Shown one piece after another: positions 52,625 through 60,495 of a DNA stretch of 64,000 bases. The first letter of the stretch is position 1. Each line of letters starts with the position of its first letter. The stretch comes from Pedobacter lusitanus. GTDB taxonomy: Bacteria > Bacteroidota > Bacteroidia > Sphingobacteriales > Sphingobacteriaceae. The DNA is taken from the NCBI RefSeq assembly GCF_040026395.1, contig NZ_CP157278.1, forward strand, positions 1,736,001 through 1,800,000. Direction: 5' to 3'. The notes under the pieces are model-generated. The model did no database searches and had not been told where the DNA came from. It worked only from the letters and a program-made list of their open reading frames with translations. A program made the position numbers and the translations under genes.

Positions 52625-53209
52625 ATGAACAACTTAATCATTTATTGTCATCCAAATCCAGAGAGCTTTAACCATGCAGTAAAAGACTCCTTACAAAAAC
52701 AAGCAATCCAGTCTGGTCATCACACCCGTATCCGGGATGTTTATACCTTAAATTTCAACCCTGTTTTAACCAGAGAAGATGTACTGGCTTTTAAAGCCGG
52801 AAATACTCCGGCAGATATTCTTCAGGAACAGGAGCATATTACGTGGGCTGATATCATCACCCTGGTACACCCTATCTGGTGGACTGGTATGCCCGGAATT
52901 TTAAAAGGCTATTTTGACAGAGTACTGAGCTATGGTTTTGCCTATCGCTATGGCCAGTATGGACTGGAGCAGATGCTGGCAGGAAAAAGGATGTACATCA
53001 TCAACTCAGTAGGTTCAGAAGAACAAAATTACGTGGATAAAGGCATTTTTGACGCCATGCGGATCGTTGCGCAAAATACATTTGGTTTTACAGGATTACA
53101 GATTGAAGAACACCGTTTTTTCTCTTCGGTTATAACCGCCAGTGAGGAAACAAGAAAAGCATATCTGAACTCGCTGGAAAATCTGTTCGCCGGAATTACC
53201 ACTGTTTAG
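52625..53209 (+). CDS. NAD(P)H-dependent quinone/flavin oxidoreductase, flavodoxin-like fold
   Basis: 194 aa of the Flavodoxin_2 family (MdaB/KefF/NQO type): NLIIYCHPNPESFNHAVKDSL at the FMN/FAD site, ADIITLVHPIWWTGMPGILKGYFDRVLSYGFAYRYG, and NSVGSEEQNYVDKG. Two-electron reduction of quinones or other electrophiles. Alone on the plus strand, divergent from an AraC regulator. Confidence 0.9.
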   Translation: MNNLIIYCHPNPESFNHAVKDSLQKQAIQSGHHTRIRDVYTLNFNPVLTREDVLAFKAGNTPADILQEQEHITWADIITLVHPIWWTGMPGILKGYFDRVLSYGFAYRYGQYGLEQMLAGKRMYIINSVGSEEQNYVDKGIFDAMRIVAQNTFGFTGLQIEEHRFFSSVITASEETRKAYLNSLENLFAGITTV

Positions 53210-53365
53210 CAGTGGTGCCAGGGAAAAAAATCATCCTAACTGCCTGCCCCGTCCAAAAGGTTTGAATTTTGCAATTATCGGTTTGATTCTCGCATTCGCA
53301 GCGCTTAAGAACTGCTTAAATTTACAATCAGAAATAAATGTAAATCCTCCATTTAAGATTACCTT

Positions 53366-54118
53366 ATGAAAACTCAGCACAATTACCTCCCATCCACTCT
53401 TCCAGTTCATCAAGTTTCATGTACCCGCCATACAGATCAGACTCTCCCAGGTAAATCTCCTGCCAGAATGCAGGAGATTTACAATACTCTGGGTGAAGAA
53501 CGTGAACTTGCCCTTTTATTCCTGGATATCCGTAATTTCACTTCTGCAATGGAAATCAAATCTTCCTACGAGGTTATCTATATGATCAGAAAACTATTTG
53601 TCTTGTTTAATCATTCTATTACTTCGGCCGGAGGCAGAATTATTGAAACCAGCGGAGACAGTATATATGCAGTTTTCGGTCTGGATACTACGCTGAAAAC
53701 AGCTGTTCAGTCTGCTGTAGACGCTGCATATTCCTTACTGCATGATGTTGAAGTCTTCAACTCTTCTTATGTACAACCCCATTTTAATCTGAACTATGAA
53801 ATCGGCATTGGTATTCATCAGGGCAAAGTGGTTGTCGGGCAATATAACCTGGCGAACAAAGAACAGATGACTGTTATGGGGTTGCCGGTTAATATTGCTT
53901 CGCGTTTGCAGGGAGAAACCAAAGAATTAAATAACAATCTGGTTATTTCTGAAAGCGCCTATCATTTGCTGACAGATCCTAAAAAAGCAGAGATGAGATC
54001 TGTAAATCTCAGAGGTATAACTTCAACTATGAATGTGATGTTAATGGGTGATCCTTTCCATCGTAAAAACCTGATTAGTGACATGGATCTGGACTATTAC
54101 CTGGGCATATCCGGGTAA
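53366..54118 (+). CDS. Class III adenylate/guanylate cyclase domain protein
   Basis: 250 aa. About 45 N-terminal residues, then a CHD cyclase domain. Metal-binding Asp residues are in LLFLDIRNFTSAM and SGDSIYAVFG; the Asn/Arg transition-state pair is in VNIASRLQ. At the substrate-specifying positions I read Glu (IIETSGD, where adenylate cyclases have Lys) and Thr (QMTVMG, where Asp is usual), so the nucleotide used is not clear and could be GTP. No membrane or sensor domain. The preceding 156-bp gap has no recognised gene. Confidence 0.85.
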   Translation: MKTQHNYLPSTLPVHQVSCTRHTDQTLPGKSPARMQEIYNTLGEERELALLFLDIRNFTSAMEIKSSYEVIYMIRKLFVLFNHSITSAGGRIIETSGDSIYAVFGLDTTLKTAVQSAVDAAYSLLHDVEVFNSSYVQPHFNLNYEIGIGIHQGKVVVGQYNLANKEQMTVMGLPVNIASRLQGETKELNNNLVISESAYHLLTDPKKAEMRSVNLRGITSTMNVMLMGDPFHRKNLISDMDLDYYLGISG

Positions 54119-54144
54119 TAGTTTATTTGCCGCACAAACAGAAA

Positions 54145-54510
54145 TTAATTACGAACTGTTCTTTGACTATCATGGATTGCCCATTCGGCCATTAAATGCA
54201 TGAGCGGGATCAATTCCCGACCCGAATCACTCAATGAATAAGTAACAAAAGGTGGAACTACCACTTCAGCCTTACGGATAACCAGACGATCAGCTTCCAA
54301 CTGCTTCAGGCTTTGAATCAGCATCTTCTCCGTAATCACCGGAATAGCCCTTTTGAGTTCACTGTAACGCTTTGGTCCTGTGATCAGCTGAAAAATAATA
54401 ATCGATTTCCAGTGACCACCTATCTTATTCATTACATAGGTAACCGGGCATTTAAGCTCTGACAGCTCTTTATTAATGTTAGTACTCGAACTCTCTTTAA
54501 TCTTAGTCAT
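54145..54510 (-). CDS. HxlR-family transcriptional regulator
   Basis: 121 aa winged-helix protein: CPVTYVMNKIGGHWKSIIIFQLITGPKRYSELKRAIPVITEKMLIQSLKQLEADRLVIRK is the DUF24/HxlR core, with the conserved early Cys used by redox-sensing members. It is divergent from an NmrA-like oxidoreductase and a palindromic element lies between them, so it likely represses that gene and itself. Confidence 0.93.
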   Translation of the reverse strand: MTKIKESSSTNINKELSELKCPVTYVMNKIGGHWKSIIIFQLITGPKRYSELKRAIPVITEKMLIQSLKQLEADRLVIRKAEVVVPPFVTYSLSDSGRELIPLMHLMAEWAIHDSQRTVRN

Positions 54511-54529
54511 GATACATACTCTGGGGTAA

Positions 54530-54564
54530 GTACTTGTAAAAAAGTAAGTACAAATATACCTTTG
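54530..54564. promoter_or_regulatory. Divergent overlapping promoters with palindromic operator
   Basis: Plus strand TTG (54534-54536), 20-nt spacer, TACCTTTG (54557-54564) for the NmrA-like gene. Minus strand TATATTTG (54558-54551) for the HxlR gene; the two -7 boxes share two bases. GTACTT (54530-54535) and AAGTAC (54546-54551) form an inverted repeat covering the -33 of one promoter and the start site of the other, the expected place for an HxlR operator. Confidence 0.65.
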
Positions 54565-54591
54565 TCTTATTGATAATAAAAAATTAAAACT

Positions 54592-55467
54592 ATGAAATTT
54601 ACAATAACAGGTTCTTTAGGAAATATAAGCAAACCATTAACACAAATATTAGTTAATGCAGGTCATGAGGTTACCGTCATCAGCAGTAATACTGATAAAA
54701 CAAAAGATATTGAAGCACTTGGTGCAAAAGCAGCCATTGGCTCGATTGATGATATTGACTTTCTGACCAGGACATTTACAGGTGCGGATGCCATCTATGT
54801 GATGTGTCCGCCTAGTTTCACAACAGACGATTACAGAGCTTATATTTCAGCCACAGGTCGTAATTATGCTGCAGCCATACAGGCATCCGGAGTTAAGCAG
54901 ATCGTAAATTTAAGCAGCATTGGTGCACATTTATCAGACGGCACAGGCCCGATCAAAGGCTTACATGATGTAGAACAAATTTTTAATACCCTTGAAGGCG
55001 TTGCTGTTAAACATATGCGCCCGTCTTACTTCTATTTCAATCTTTATGGCAGCGCCGATATGATCAGACACGCTGGTATTCTGGGCAGTAACTATGGCGA
55101 ATCAGCTACATTAGTGATGGTTCATCCTACAGATATTGCTATAGCAATTGCAGAAGAAATACAACAGCCATTCACCGGAAAAAGTGTTCGTTATGTAACC
55201 AGTGACGTACGTCCGGCTGGTGAAGTAGCAACAGTATTAGGTAATGCAATAGGCAAACCCGAATTAAAATGGGTAGAATTTACTGATCAGCAGGCCTTAG
55301 AAGGAATGATCCAGGCAGGATTATCTGAGGAAATAGCTAAAAATTATGTAGAAATGGGTTCAGCAATCAGATCTGGTGTACTATGGGAAGATTTTGAATT
55401 AAACAAACCCGTATTTTCAGCTACGAAACTGGAAGACTTCGCAAAGGAATTTGCAGCTGGTTTTTAA
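54592..55467 (+). CDS. NmrA-like NAD(P)-binding oxidoreductase
   Basis: 291 aa Rossmann-fold protein of the atypical SDR/NmrA group: FTITGSLGNISKPLTQILVNAGHEVTVISS nucleotide loop (GxxGxxx type), GADAIYVMCPP, QIVNLSSIGAHL, KHMRPSYFYFNL, and a C-terminal domain. Quinone reductase 2-like or sensor roles are known in the family. Divergent from and probably regulated by the HxlR protein. Confidence 0.9.
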   Translation: MKFTITGSLGNISKPLTQILVNAGHEVTVISSNTDKTKDIEALGAKAAIGSIDDIDFLTRTFTGADAIYVMCPPSFTTDDYRAYISATGRNYAAAIQASGVKQIVNLSSIGAHLSDGTGPIKGLHDVEQIFNTLEGVAVKHMRPSYFYFNLYGSADMIRHAGILGSNYGESATLVMVHPTDIAIAIAEEIQQPFTGKSVRYVTSDVRPAGEVATVLGNAIGKPELKWVEFTDQQALEGMIQAGLSEEIAKNYVEMGSAIRSGVLWEDFELNKPVFSATKLEDFAKEFAAGF

Positions 55468-55483
55468 TATTCCAATAAGCTGT

Positions 55484-55518
55484 AAAAAAGTGGATTGCCT
55501 ATGGCAATCCACTTTTTT
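55484..55518. terminator. Bidirectional terminator
   Basis: Perfect 16-bp stem: AAAAAAGTGGATTGCC (55484-55499), loop TAT, GGCAATCCACTTTTTT (55503-55518). Serves both convergent genes. Confidence 0.92.
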
Positions 55519-55526
55519 ATGATTTG

Positions 55527-55961
55527 TTATACGGGTTCCAATTCCGTAGTAATTCCAATTCTGTTCCAGGCATTAATGGTAATAATAGCCATAATAATAT
55601 CAGCCAGATAAGCCTCATCAAAAAGATCTGCCGCATTCTTATAGGTTGTATCAGATACGTGGATACTGATTAAAGTCACTTCTTCAGTAAGCGCCAGTAT
55701 TGCACGTTCCTGCTCGTCAAAAAACGGGGTATCGCGCCATGCAGAAAGCGCATAGATCCGTTGTTCTGTTTCTCCATCTTTACGGGCATCTAAAGTATGC
55801 ATGTTGATACAGAAAGCGCAGCCGTTAATCTGAGAAGCTCTGATTTTAATCAGGTCTTTATGTCTGGTGGTCAAACCAGTACTTTCAATATATTTTTCCA
55901 AAGCCAGCATCGCATTATATGCTACTGGTTTTACTTTGTTGATCTTAATTCTGTTGCTCAT
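55527..55961 (-). CDS. Carboxymuconolactone decarboxylase/AhpD-like protein
   Basis: 144 aa from ATG 55961; the upstream in-frame extension (to 56000) is basic and unsupported. The AhpD catalytic motif CAFCINMH (Cys48, Cys51, His55) with the preceding KIRASQINGC is complete, and the rest is helical. Probably an alkylhydroperoxidase-type disulfide reductase. It lies 45 nt downstream of a Crp/Fnr-family gene on the same strand, an arrangement frequent in Bacteroidota. Confidence 0.92.
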   Translation of the reverse strand: MSNRIKINKVKPVAYNAMLALEKYIESTGLTTRHKDLIKIRASQINGCAFCINMHTLDARKDGETEQRIYALSAWRDTPFFDEQERAILALTEEVTLISIHVSDTTYKNAADLFDEAYLADIIMAIITINAWNRIGITTELEPV

Positions 55962-56045
55962 CTTTTTTCTTTTTGTTCTCACAAACTTCGGTAATAACAA
56001 GGCTCAGAACAATGAACCGCAGTTAAGAAAATACGACCTGGAATT

Positions 56046-56618
56046 TTAATCTTTCCTGGCTCTTAAGCGACTTAAAAACTGCGGGGTAAAACCCAGATAT
56101 GAGGCGAGCATATATTGAGGAACCCGCTGTACAAAATCCGGGAACAATTTGGAAAAATGTCTGTACCGCTCCTCTTCCGTCTGGTTAAAGATAAATCCTA
56201 TTCTACGCTGAGCAGCCACAAATGATTTCTGCATCATGATTCTGAAATAAGTTTCCAAAGCCGGAACCTCTTTGAAAAGCATCACAGTGTCTTTCTCATT
56301 TAACAAGAGTAATTCAGCTTCTTCTATAGCCTGAATATAACAGGTGGCGGGCTGATGGTTTAATAAACTATCATGATCGGCAATCCACCAGTTCTCAATA
56401 CCAAAATGAATAATCTGCTCATTAAGTTTCCTGTTGATAAAAAACTGACGCAAACAACCTTTGACTACAAAGTAATTTCCCTTACACAACTTGCCGGGTT
56501 CAAGCAGAAATTCTTTCCTTTTCAGTTTTTTAAGTTCAAGCTTATCACACAGAAGCTGCTCTTCCTGCGGTTCCAGTTGTACATATTTCCGGATGTGGTC
56601 TAAAAGTTCCTGATACAT
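56046..56618 (-). CDS. Crp/Fnr-family transcriptional regulator
   Basis: 190 aa. Cyclic-nucleotide-binding-like beta domain (FLLEPGKLCKGNYFVVKGCLRQFFINRKLNEQIIHFG) and a short C-terminal HTH (QRVPQYMLASYLGFTPQFLSRLRARKD). No cAMP-binding arginine motif or Fnr cysteines are obvious, so the ligand is unknown. Forms an operon with the AhpD-like gene. A near-palindrome lies upstream. Confidence 0.9.
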   Translation of the reverse strand: MYQELLDHIRKYVQLEPQEEQLLCDKLELKKLKRKEFLLEPGKLCKGNYFVVKGCLRQFFINRKLNEQIIHFGIENWWIADHDSLLNHQPATCYIQAIEEAELLLLNEKDTVMLFKEVPALETYFRIMMQKSFVAAQRRIGFIFNQTEEERYRHFSKLFPDFVQRVPQYMLASYLGFTPQFLSRLRARKD

Positions 56619-56663
56619 TTGACTACAATAATAATCATTAACAGTTTAAACAAGATTAACGGG

Positions 56664-56688
56664 CACAAATAAGATTAATCTATTTGTG
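56664..56688. promoter_or_regulatory. Near-perfect palindrome, possible Crp/Fnr operator
   Basis: CACAAAT (56664-56670), one extra A, AGATTAATCT (itself palindromic), ATTTGTG (56682-56688). It lies 46 nt upstream of the Crp/Fnr gene and about 70 nt upstream of the divergent lipoprotein gene. Apart from the bulged A the 24 bp are fully symmetric. Confidence 0.5.
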
Positions 56689-56757
56689 ATTGCAACATTT
56701 ACAACAAACTGTAGTCTAAACCTTTAGAAAACCTGTCAAACCATAAAAACTAATCAT

Positions 56758-57138
56758 ATGAATACCAAACCTTTTACAGCAAAAACCCTGGCCATCCTGT
56801 TAAGTTTTGTCTTTATTTATAGCGGATGTAAAAATTTTCCCGGGGATCGTTCAGTCATCGTCAAAGAAACTCCGGAAAAATATCAGTTAGCTATCACTTA
56901 TGATAAAGACAAAACGGATACTGTTGAGCATTATCTTACCGGATTTATAGGTCAGGATGCGATTTTCACACCTGAACATCCTTCGGAGATCAGCATTACC
57001 ATGGCCGACAAGACCAATTTCCTGGTTCAATCCACGCCGGGAGAATTTAAATTGACATTCGACAAATTAAAAAACAGTAAAGCTGCACTTCAGCATGTTA
57101 AAAAAATCAATGAGGATCTGAGACAAATTCTCAATTAG
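56758..57138 (+). CDS. Small lipoprotein of unknown function
   Basis: 126 aa. Signal peptide with lipobox IYSGC (Cys23). The mature part has strands (PEKYQLAITYDKDKTDTVEHYL, ISITMADKTNFLVQSTPGEFKLTFDKL) and a C-terminal helix. No known domain. Divergent from the Crp/Fnr operon and overlapping the convergent HPP gene by 8 nt at the 3' end. Confidence 0.72.
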   Translation: MNTKPFTAKTLAILLSFVFIYSGCKNFPGDRSVIVKETPEKYQLAITYDKDKTDTVEHYLTGFIGQDAIFTPEHPSEISITMADKTNFLVQSTPGEFKLTFDKLKNSKAALQHVKKINEDLRQILN

Positions 57139-57727
57139 CCTTTGGGTTTCGATGTTTGCCTTTCCAGAGTTTATACCAGTTTTTATTGGAGGGATACCTG
57201 CGGTGCGGAGTTGCATTATTACAGATTACAGCCACAATAAATAAAATCAGTACTCCGGTAAATATCGGGCTTAAAACATAGAAATAACCCAGAGAATTAA
57301 TCTTGGCTGTGCCTGTTGTTGCAATGAGTGCGGTTGCGCCACCCGGCGGATGAAGTGTTTTGGTAATCTGCATCACTACAATAGAGAGTGAAACTGCAAG
57401 AGCCGAACTTAACCAGACTTCGCCGGGAATTAATTTATGCATCGTTACTCCTACTATTGCCGAAAGCACGTGTCCGCCGATTAAATTTCTTGGTTGTGCT
57501 AACGGGCTATTGATAATTCCATAAATCAAGACCGATGAAGCTCCGAAAGAACCAATCATAAAAAGGTTTTCATAAGCGGTGAAATATTTACTGTTCAGAA
57601 AACCTATAATACCTATACCCAGAAATGCACCAAAAAAGGTCCACATATGTTCTCTGAAATCTATCAGGGTTTCTTTGTAAAAGATATATTTTGCTTTTCT
57701 GACGTGCCTTCTTATTTTATGTCTCAT
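57131..57727 (-). CDS. HPP family membrane protein
   Basis: 198 aa with four to five membrane helices and the family signature TLHPPGGATALIATTG. HPP proteins are integral membrane proteins; some have been linked to nitrite transport in photosynthetic organisms, which need not hold here. Basic cytoplasmic ends. A TATTTTTG box ends 11 nt upstream. It lies downstream of the molybdoenzyme gene on the same strand (41-nt gap) and could be read through from it. Confidence 0.88.
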   Translation of the reverse strand: MRHKIRRHVRKAKYIFYKETLIDFREHMWTFFGAFLGIGIIGFLNSKYFTAYENLFMIGSFGASSVLIYGIINSPLAQPRNLIGGHVLSAIVGVTMHKLIPGEVWLSSALAVSLSIVVMQITKTLHPPGGATALIATTGTAKINSLGYFYVLSPIFTGVLILFIVAVICNNATPHRRYPSNKNWYKLWKGKHRNPKAN

Positions 57728-57738
57728 ATAATCTGCGG

Positions 57739-57746
57739 CAAAAATA
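57739..57746 (-). promoter_or_regulatory. -7 box for the HPP gene
   Basis: Minus strand TATTTTTG (TAnnTTTG), 11 nt before the start codon; very short predicted leader. Confidence 0.4.
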
Positions 57747-57768
57747 GGGCTTTGTTTGACAAGAACAA

Positions 57769-58557
57769 TTAAAGACCGGAGTAATAATCATAACCCTGTT
57801 CGGCCCAGTAGTCCCGTGGCCGCTGGTTACTAAAACTGATCGAACCTATTCTTTTCAGATTTTTAATTCCATATTTAACCGGAACGATCAGCCTGAGTGG
57901 CGCACCATGTACATCCGTTATAGGCTGATCATTCATTTCGTAGGCCAGTATAGTCTGCGGATGTAATGCACTTTCCATATCCAGCCCGACATAATATGCT
58001 CCGTCAGGTGTCTCCATACCTACATATTCCATCCCTGCCTGTTCCAGTAACTGATAATGTTCGATAAAATCAATAAAACGAACACCAGCCCAGTGTTGTA
58101 TCTGGTCCCACCCTTCCACACATTTAAAATCATATACAATCTCTGTTTTAGGCAGAGACCTGATCTCTTTAATATCAACTTTCAGTGTATTATCCCGGCT
58201 TTTCACCACCGATAACTTCCAGTCTTCTGCATTAAAATTATCGTTATTCATACCAATATCACTGTTCACTCTGACATTTTTTGCAGCGCGCTCCTTTGGA
58301 TAAGTTTTAACCTCATGTTCATTGCTAAAGATCCTCCTGAAAAATAACTCTGTTTTGTTAAGTGCTCTTCTTAGAGGCCTCCTTGCCCCTGCTGTAACTC
58401 CGGCAGTTTCTTCCGGTGAGTTATAAAGCCATTTCCATCCGCCAAAAGCAGCCCCGCCACCAATAAAAAAAGTAGCAAAGGATATAAAGTTACGCCGTTT
58501 AATTTTCTTCTCAGTGGCCAGCTCCCGGAGTTCAGCACTATTGGTCTTTTTTTCCAT
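57769..58557 (-). CDS. Tat-exported molybdopterin oxidoreductase (sulfite oxidase/MsrP fold)
   Basis: 262 aa. Twin-arginine signal KKIKRRNFISFATF (Arg21-Arg22) plus one hydrophobic segment. The oxidoreductase molybdopterin-binding domain fills residues about 100-260: the Mo-ligating Cys146 in YDFKCVEGWDQIQ, the ALHPQTILAYEMN strand, and HGAPLRLIVPVKYGIKNLKRI, which parallels MsrP (YedY). The C-terminal dimer domain of sulfite oxidase is missing, as in MsrP. Substrate is inferred to be an S- or N-oxide such as methionine sulfoxide. It overlaps the upstream cytochrome b gene by 20 nt. Confidence 0.87.
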   Translation of the reverse strand: MEKKTNSAELRELATEKKIKRRNFISFATFFIGGGAAFGGWKWLYNSPEETAGVTAGARRPLRRALNKTELFFRRIFSNEHEVKTYPKERAAKNVRVNSDIGMNNDNFNAEDWKLSVVKSRDNTLKVDIKEIRSLPKTEIVYDFKCVEGWDQIQHWAGVRFIDFIEHYQLLEQAGMEYVGMETPDGAYYVGLDMESALHPQTILAYEMNDQPITDVHGAPLRLIVPVKYGIKNLKRIGSISFSNQRPRDYWAEQGYDYYSGL

Positions 58558-59344
58558 CTGCTTTTTTAGGTTTTAGATTTGCTGGTATTTTACTTTTTTG
58601 CCGTATAGGTTTTCCTTTTTTAGCGTCTTTAGCATTCGGTAATATTTCCGGATTAACAATAGCGGGTATTTCCACATGTTCAATGACAACCTGTACTTCC
58701 CTGACCTCGAAACCTGAAACTATAGCCCTGAAATTATTCCAACCGGCTAGTATAACCTGCACAATATGAATCATAAAAAATAACACATACCCTACAGTGA
58801 GTGCAAAGTGAAAAATCCTTGCCAGATGATAACCACCGCATAACCAGCTCAGCCAATACAACTGAACCGGTTTATAGATAGCCAGCCCGGTAATCACAGA
58901 ACCAAAACCCATCACAATAATAGCCGTATATGCAATTCGCTGAGCAGCGTTATATTTTTTTTGTGGCGGAATCATTTTCCTGATATGCAAATCGTGTAAA
59001 AGCACCTGCCAGGCTTCCCTGAATGAATGACGGTTAGGTAATAAAAGTCTCCATTCGCCTGAAATCAGCGTATAGAACACATAAAAAATCCCATTCAAAG
59101 TAAAGAACCACATGAACAGAAAATGAAAAGCCATTCCCTCTGCAAGACGTTGCGGGACATGTAGCCACTGATAAAACCATTCCGGAAAGAAATGTATAAA
59201 AGTATAACCAAAAAAGGTCACCGAATAGACGTCATTGGCCCAGTAAATCAGCAGACCACTCCAGATCATGATCATCAGCATCGGAAAATTAACCCAATGA
59301 GTCCAGCGTATTGCTAAAGGATGTTTTTCATGAATGACTTTCAT
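58538..59344 (-). CDS. Cytochrome b561-type membrane subunit
   Basis: 268 aa with four membrane helices of the PF01292 (Ni-hydrogenase/b561) type. Haem-ligand candidates are His16 in AIRWTHWVNF, histidines in the second helix region (HFLFMWFFTLNG) and in the fourth helix (LFFMIHIVQVILAGW). The C-terminal 50 residues are a basic, Pro/Lys-rich cytoplasmic tail. It should pass quinol electrons to the Tat-exported molybdoenzyme encoded by the overlapping next gene, in place of MsrQ. Its upstream region has the TTGTAAGG-N15-CGAC element shared with the sigma-factor operon. Confidence 0.88.
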   Translation of the reverse strand: MKVIHEKHPLAIRWTHWVNFPMLMIMIWSGLLIYWANDVYSVTFFGYTFIHFFPEWFYQWLHVPQRLAEGMAFHFLFMWFFTLNGIFYVFYTLISGEWRLLLPNRHSFREAWQVLLHDLHIRKMIPPQKKYNAAQRIAYTAIIVMGFGSVITGLAIYKPVQLYWLSWLCGGYHLARIFHFALTVGYVLFFMIHIVQVILAGWNNFRAIVSGFEVREVQVVIEHVEIPAIVNPEILPNAKDAKKGKPIRQKSKIPANLKPKKADGKKDQ

Positions 59345-59463
59345 TTTTATAGAATAATTATGTGCAGATAACTACGTTTAATTAAGTGGTTCCGGGAATC
59401 AGGCAAACCAAAAGAAAAAACATTGCATTCATTTTGTTATTTTTAATTAAGATTTACCTGTTT

Positions 59464-59490
59464 GTCGATGGAGAGAAAGAATCCTTACAA
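59464..59490 (-). promoter_or_regulatory. Putative ECF promoter, cytochrome b/molybdoenzyme operon
   Basis: Minus strand TTGTAAGG (59490-59483), 15 nt, CGAC (59467-59464). Identical -35-like block to the promoters of the sigma gene and the Met/Lys gene, and the same spacing as the latter. Start codon follows about 120 nt downstream. Confidence 0.65.
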
Positions 59491-59504
59491 TAAATTTAAA
59501 TAAT

Positions 59505-59530
59505 TTGTAAGGAATACGTGGAATTACGAC
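59505..59530 (+). promoter_or_regulatory. Putative autoregulated ECF promoter of the sigma gene
   Basis: TTGTAAGG (59505-59512), 14 nt, CGAC within TTACGACTA (59527-59530). It faces away from the divergent copy at 59464-59490; the 14 bp between the two TTGTAAGG blocks are pure A/T. Leader about 15 nt. Confidence 0.65.
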
Positions 59531-59551
59531 TATTCTATTTTATTCGATCAA

Positions 59552-60154
59552 ATGTCAATTCACAAAAGCACGGAAACACCTCAGGCAGAAGCTATTGCCA
59601 TTGACCCACATCATTGGGTGGAAAATCATGCAGATTATTTGTATAAATATGCAGTTACCCGGATTAACGATGAAGAACTGGCAAGAGATCTTGTTCAGGA
59701 GACTTTTCTGGCAGCATTGGAACGTATAGATAAATTTGAAGGAAGAAGCTCAGAACGCACCTGGCTTACTTCTATTTTAAAAAATAAAGTGATTGATGTT
59801 TACCGCAAAAAATCATCAGGACCAGGGAAAAATACAATTGATTTAAATACGGTACAGCAGGATCAGGATTTCTTTGATGCCAATGACGGGCACTGGAGCA
59901 AAGCACACCAGCCCCGGGCATTTGGAATAGAGGATAAGGATCCGCTAATGAATAAAGAACTTAATGCTATTTTAAAAAGATGTATGGAAAAGCTTCCTGC
60001 GTTATGGTTATCAGTTTTCACGATGAAACACATGGATGATGAATCTACCGATCTGATTTGTGCTGAACTGAAAGTTACTCCCTCAAACTTCTGGGTAATT
60101 ATTCACCGTGCTAAACTCAATCTGAGAGCTTGTCTCCAGAAAAACTGGATCTAA
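59552..60154 (+). CDS. ECF-type RNA polymerase sigma factor
   Basis: 200 aa. Region 2 (residues about 25-95: DYLYKYAVTRINDEELARDLVQETFLAALERIDKFEGRSSERTWLTSILKNKVIDVYRKK) and region 4 (about 135-195: LPALWLSVFTMKHMDDESTDLICAELKVTPSNFWVIIHRAKLNLRACL) are intact; a linker of about 40 residues separates them. Followed one base later by a short zinc-ligand protein that fits its anti-sigma. The shared TTGTAAGG-N14/15-CGAC elements suggest it drives its own operon, the Met/Lys protein and the cytochrome/molybdoenzyme operon. Confidence 0.93.
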   Translation: MSIHKSTETPQAEAIAIDPHHWVENHADYLYKYAVTRINDEELARDLVQETFLAALERIDKFEGRSSERTWLTSILKNKVIDVYRKKSSGPGKNTIDLNTVQQDQDFFDANDGHWSKAHQPRAFGIEDKDPLMNKELNAILKRCMEKLPALWLSVFTMKHMDDESTDLICAELKVTPSNFWVIIHRAKLNLRACLQKNWI

Positions 60155-60155
60155 T

Positions 60156-60431
60156 ATGAATGAGCTGAAAAATATTATATATAACTGCAGAAAAGCTACT
60201 TTTTTAATTGAAAAGAAGCAGATTACTGCATTGACTTTAAGAGAAAAAGTAGAACTCCGTATTCACCTCACCGGCTGTTCTTTCTGCAGATTATTTCAAA
60301 AACAGAGTATCGGAATAAACAAAATGGTGCATGAGCTATTTCATTCAGCTGTACATAAAGATATCAGGCTGGATGACGATTACAAAAAGAAATTACAGGA
60401 ACGTATAGAAGAACAATTGGATAAAAATTAA
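60156..60431 (+). CDS. Short zinc-binding anti-sigma factor candidate
   Basis: 91 aa, no membrane segment. Cys11 plus His37-X3-Cys41-X2-Cys44 (HLTGCSFC) gives a ZAS-type zinc set, with the usual helix between (LTLREKVELRIHL). Soluble ZAS proteins of this size are typical anti-sigma partners that release the sigma factor when the thiols are oxidised. Begins one base after the sigma stop. The redox-switch mechanism is inferred. Confidence 0.82.
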   Translation: MNELKNIIYNCRKATFLIEKKQITALTLREKVELRIHLTGCSFCRLFQKQSIGINKMVHELFHSAVHKDIRLDDDYKKKLQERIEEQLDKN

Positions 60432-60437
60432 AATTTA

Positions 60438-60464
60438 TTGTAAGGTTCTTCCAGACCTTACGAC
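60438..60464 (+). promoter_or_regulatory. Putative ECF promoter of the Met/Lys protein gene
   Basis: TTGTAAGG (60438-60445), 15 nt, CGAC within TTACGACTA (60461-60464). It starts 6 nt after the anti-sigma stop and gives a leader of about 25 nt. Confidence 0.65.
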
Positions 60465-60495
60465 TAAAGGGAGAAACAAAACAAATCTTAAATAT

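Noticed and set aside
53231..53413. 60-aa minus-strand frame in the gap before the cyclase gene
   Set aside because: It overlaps the cyclase start, has no recognisable domain and no clear promoter or terminator.
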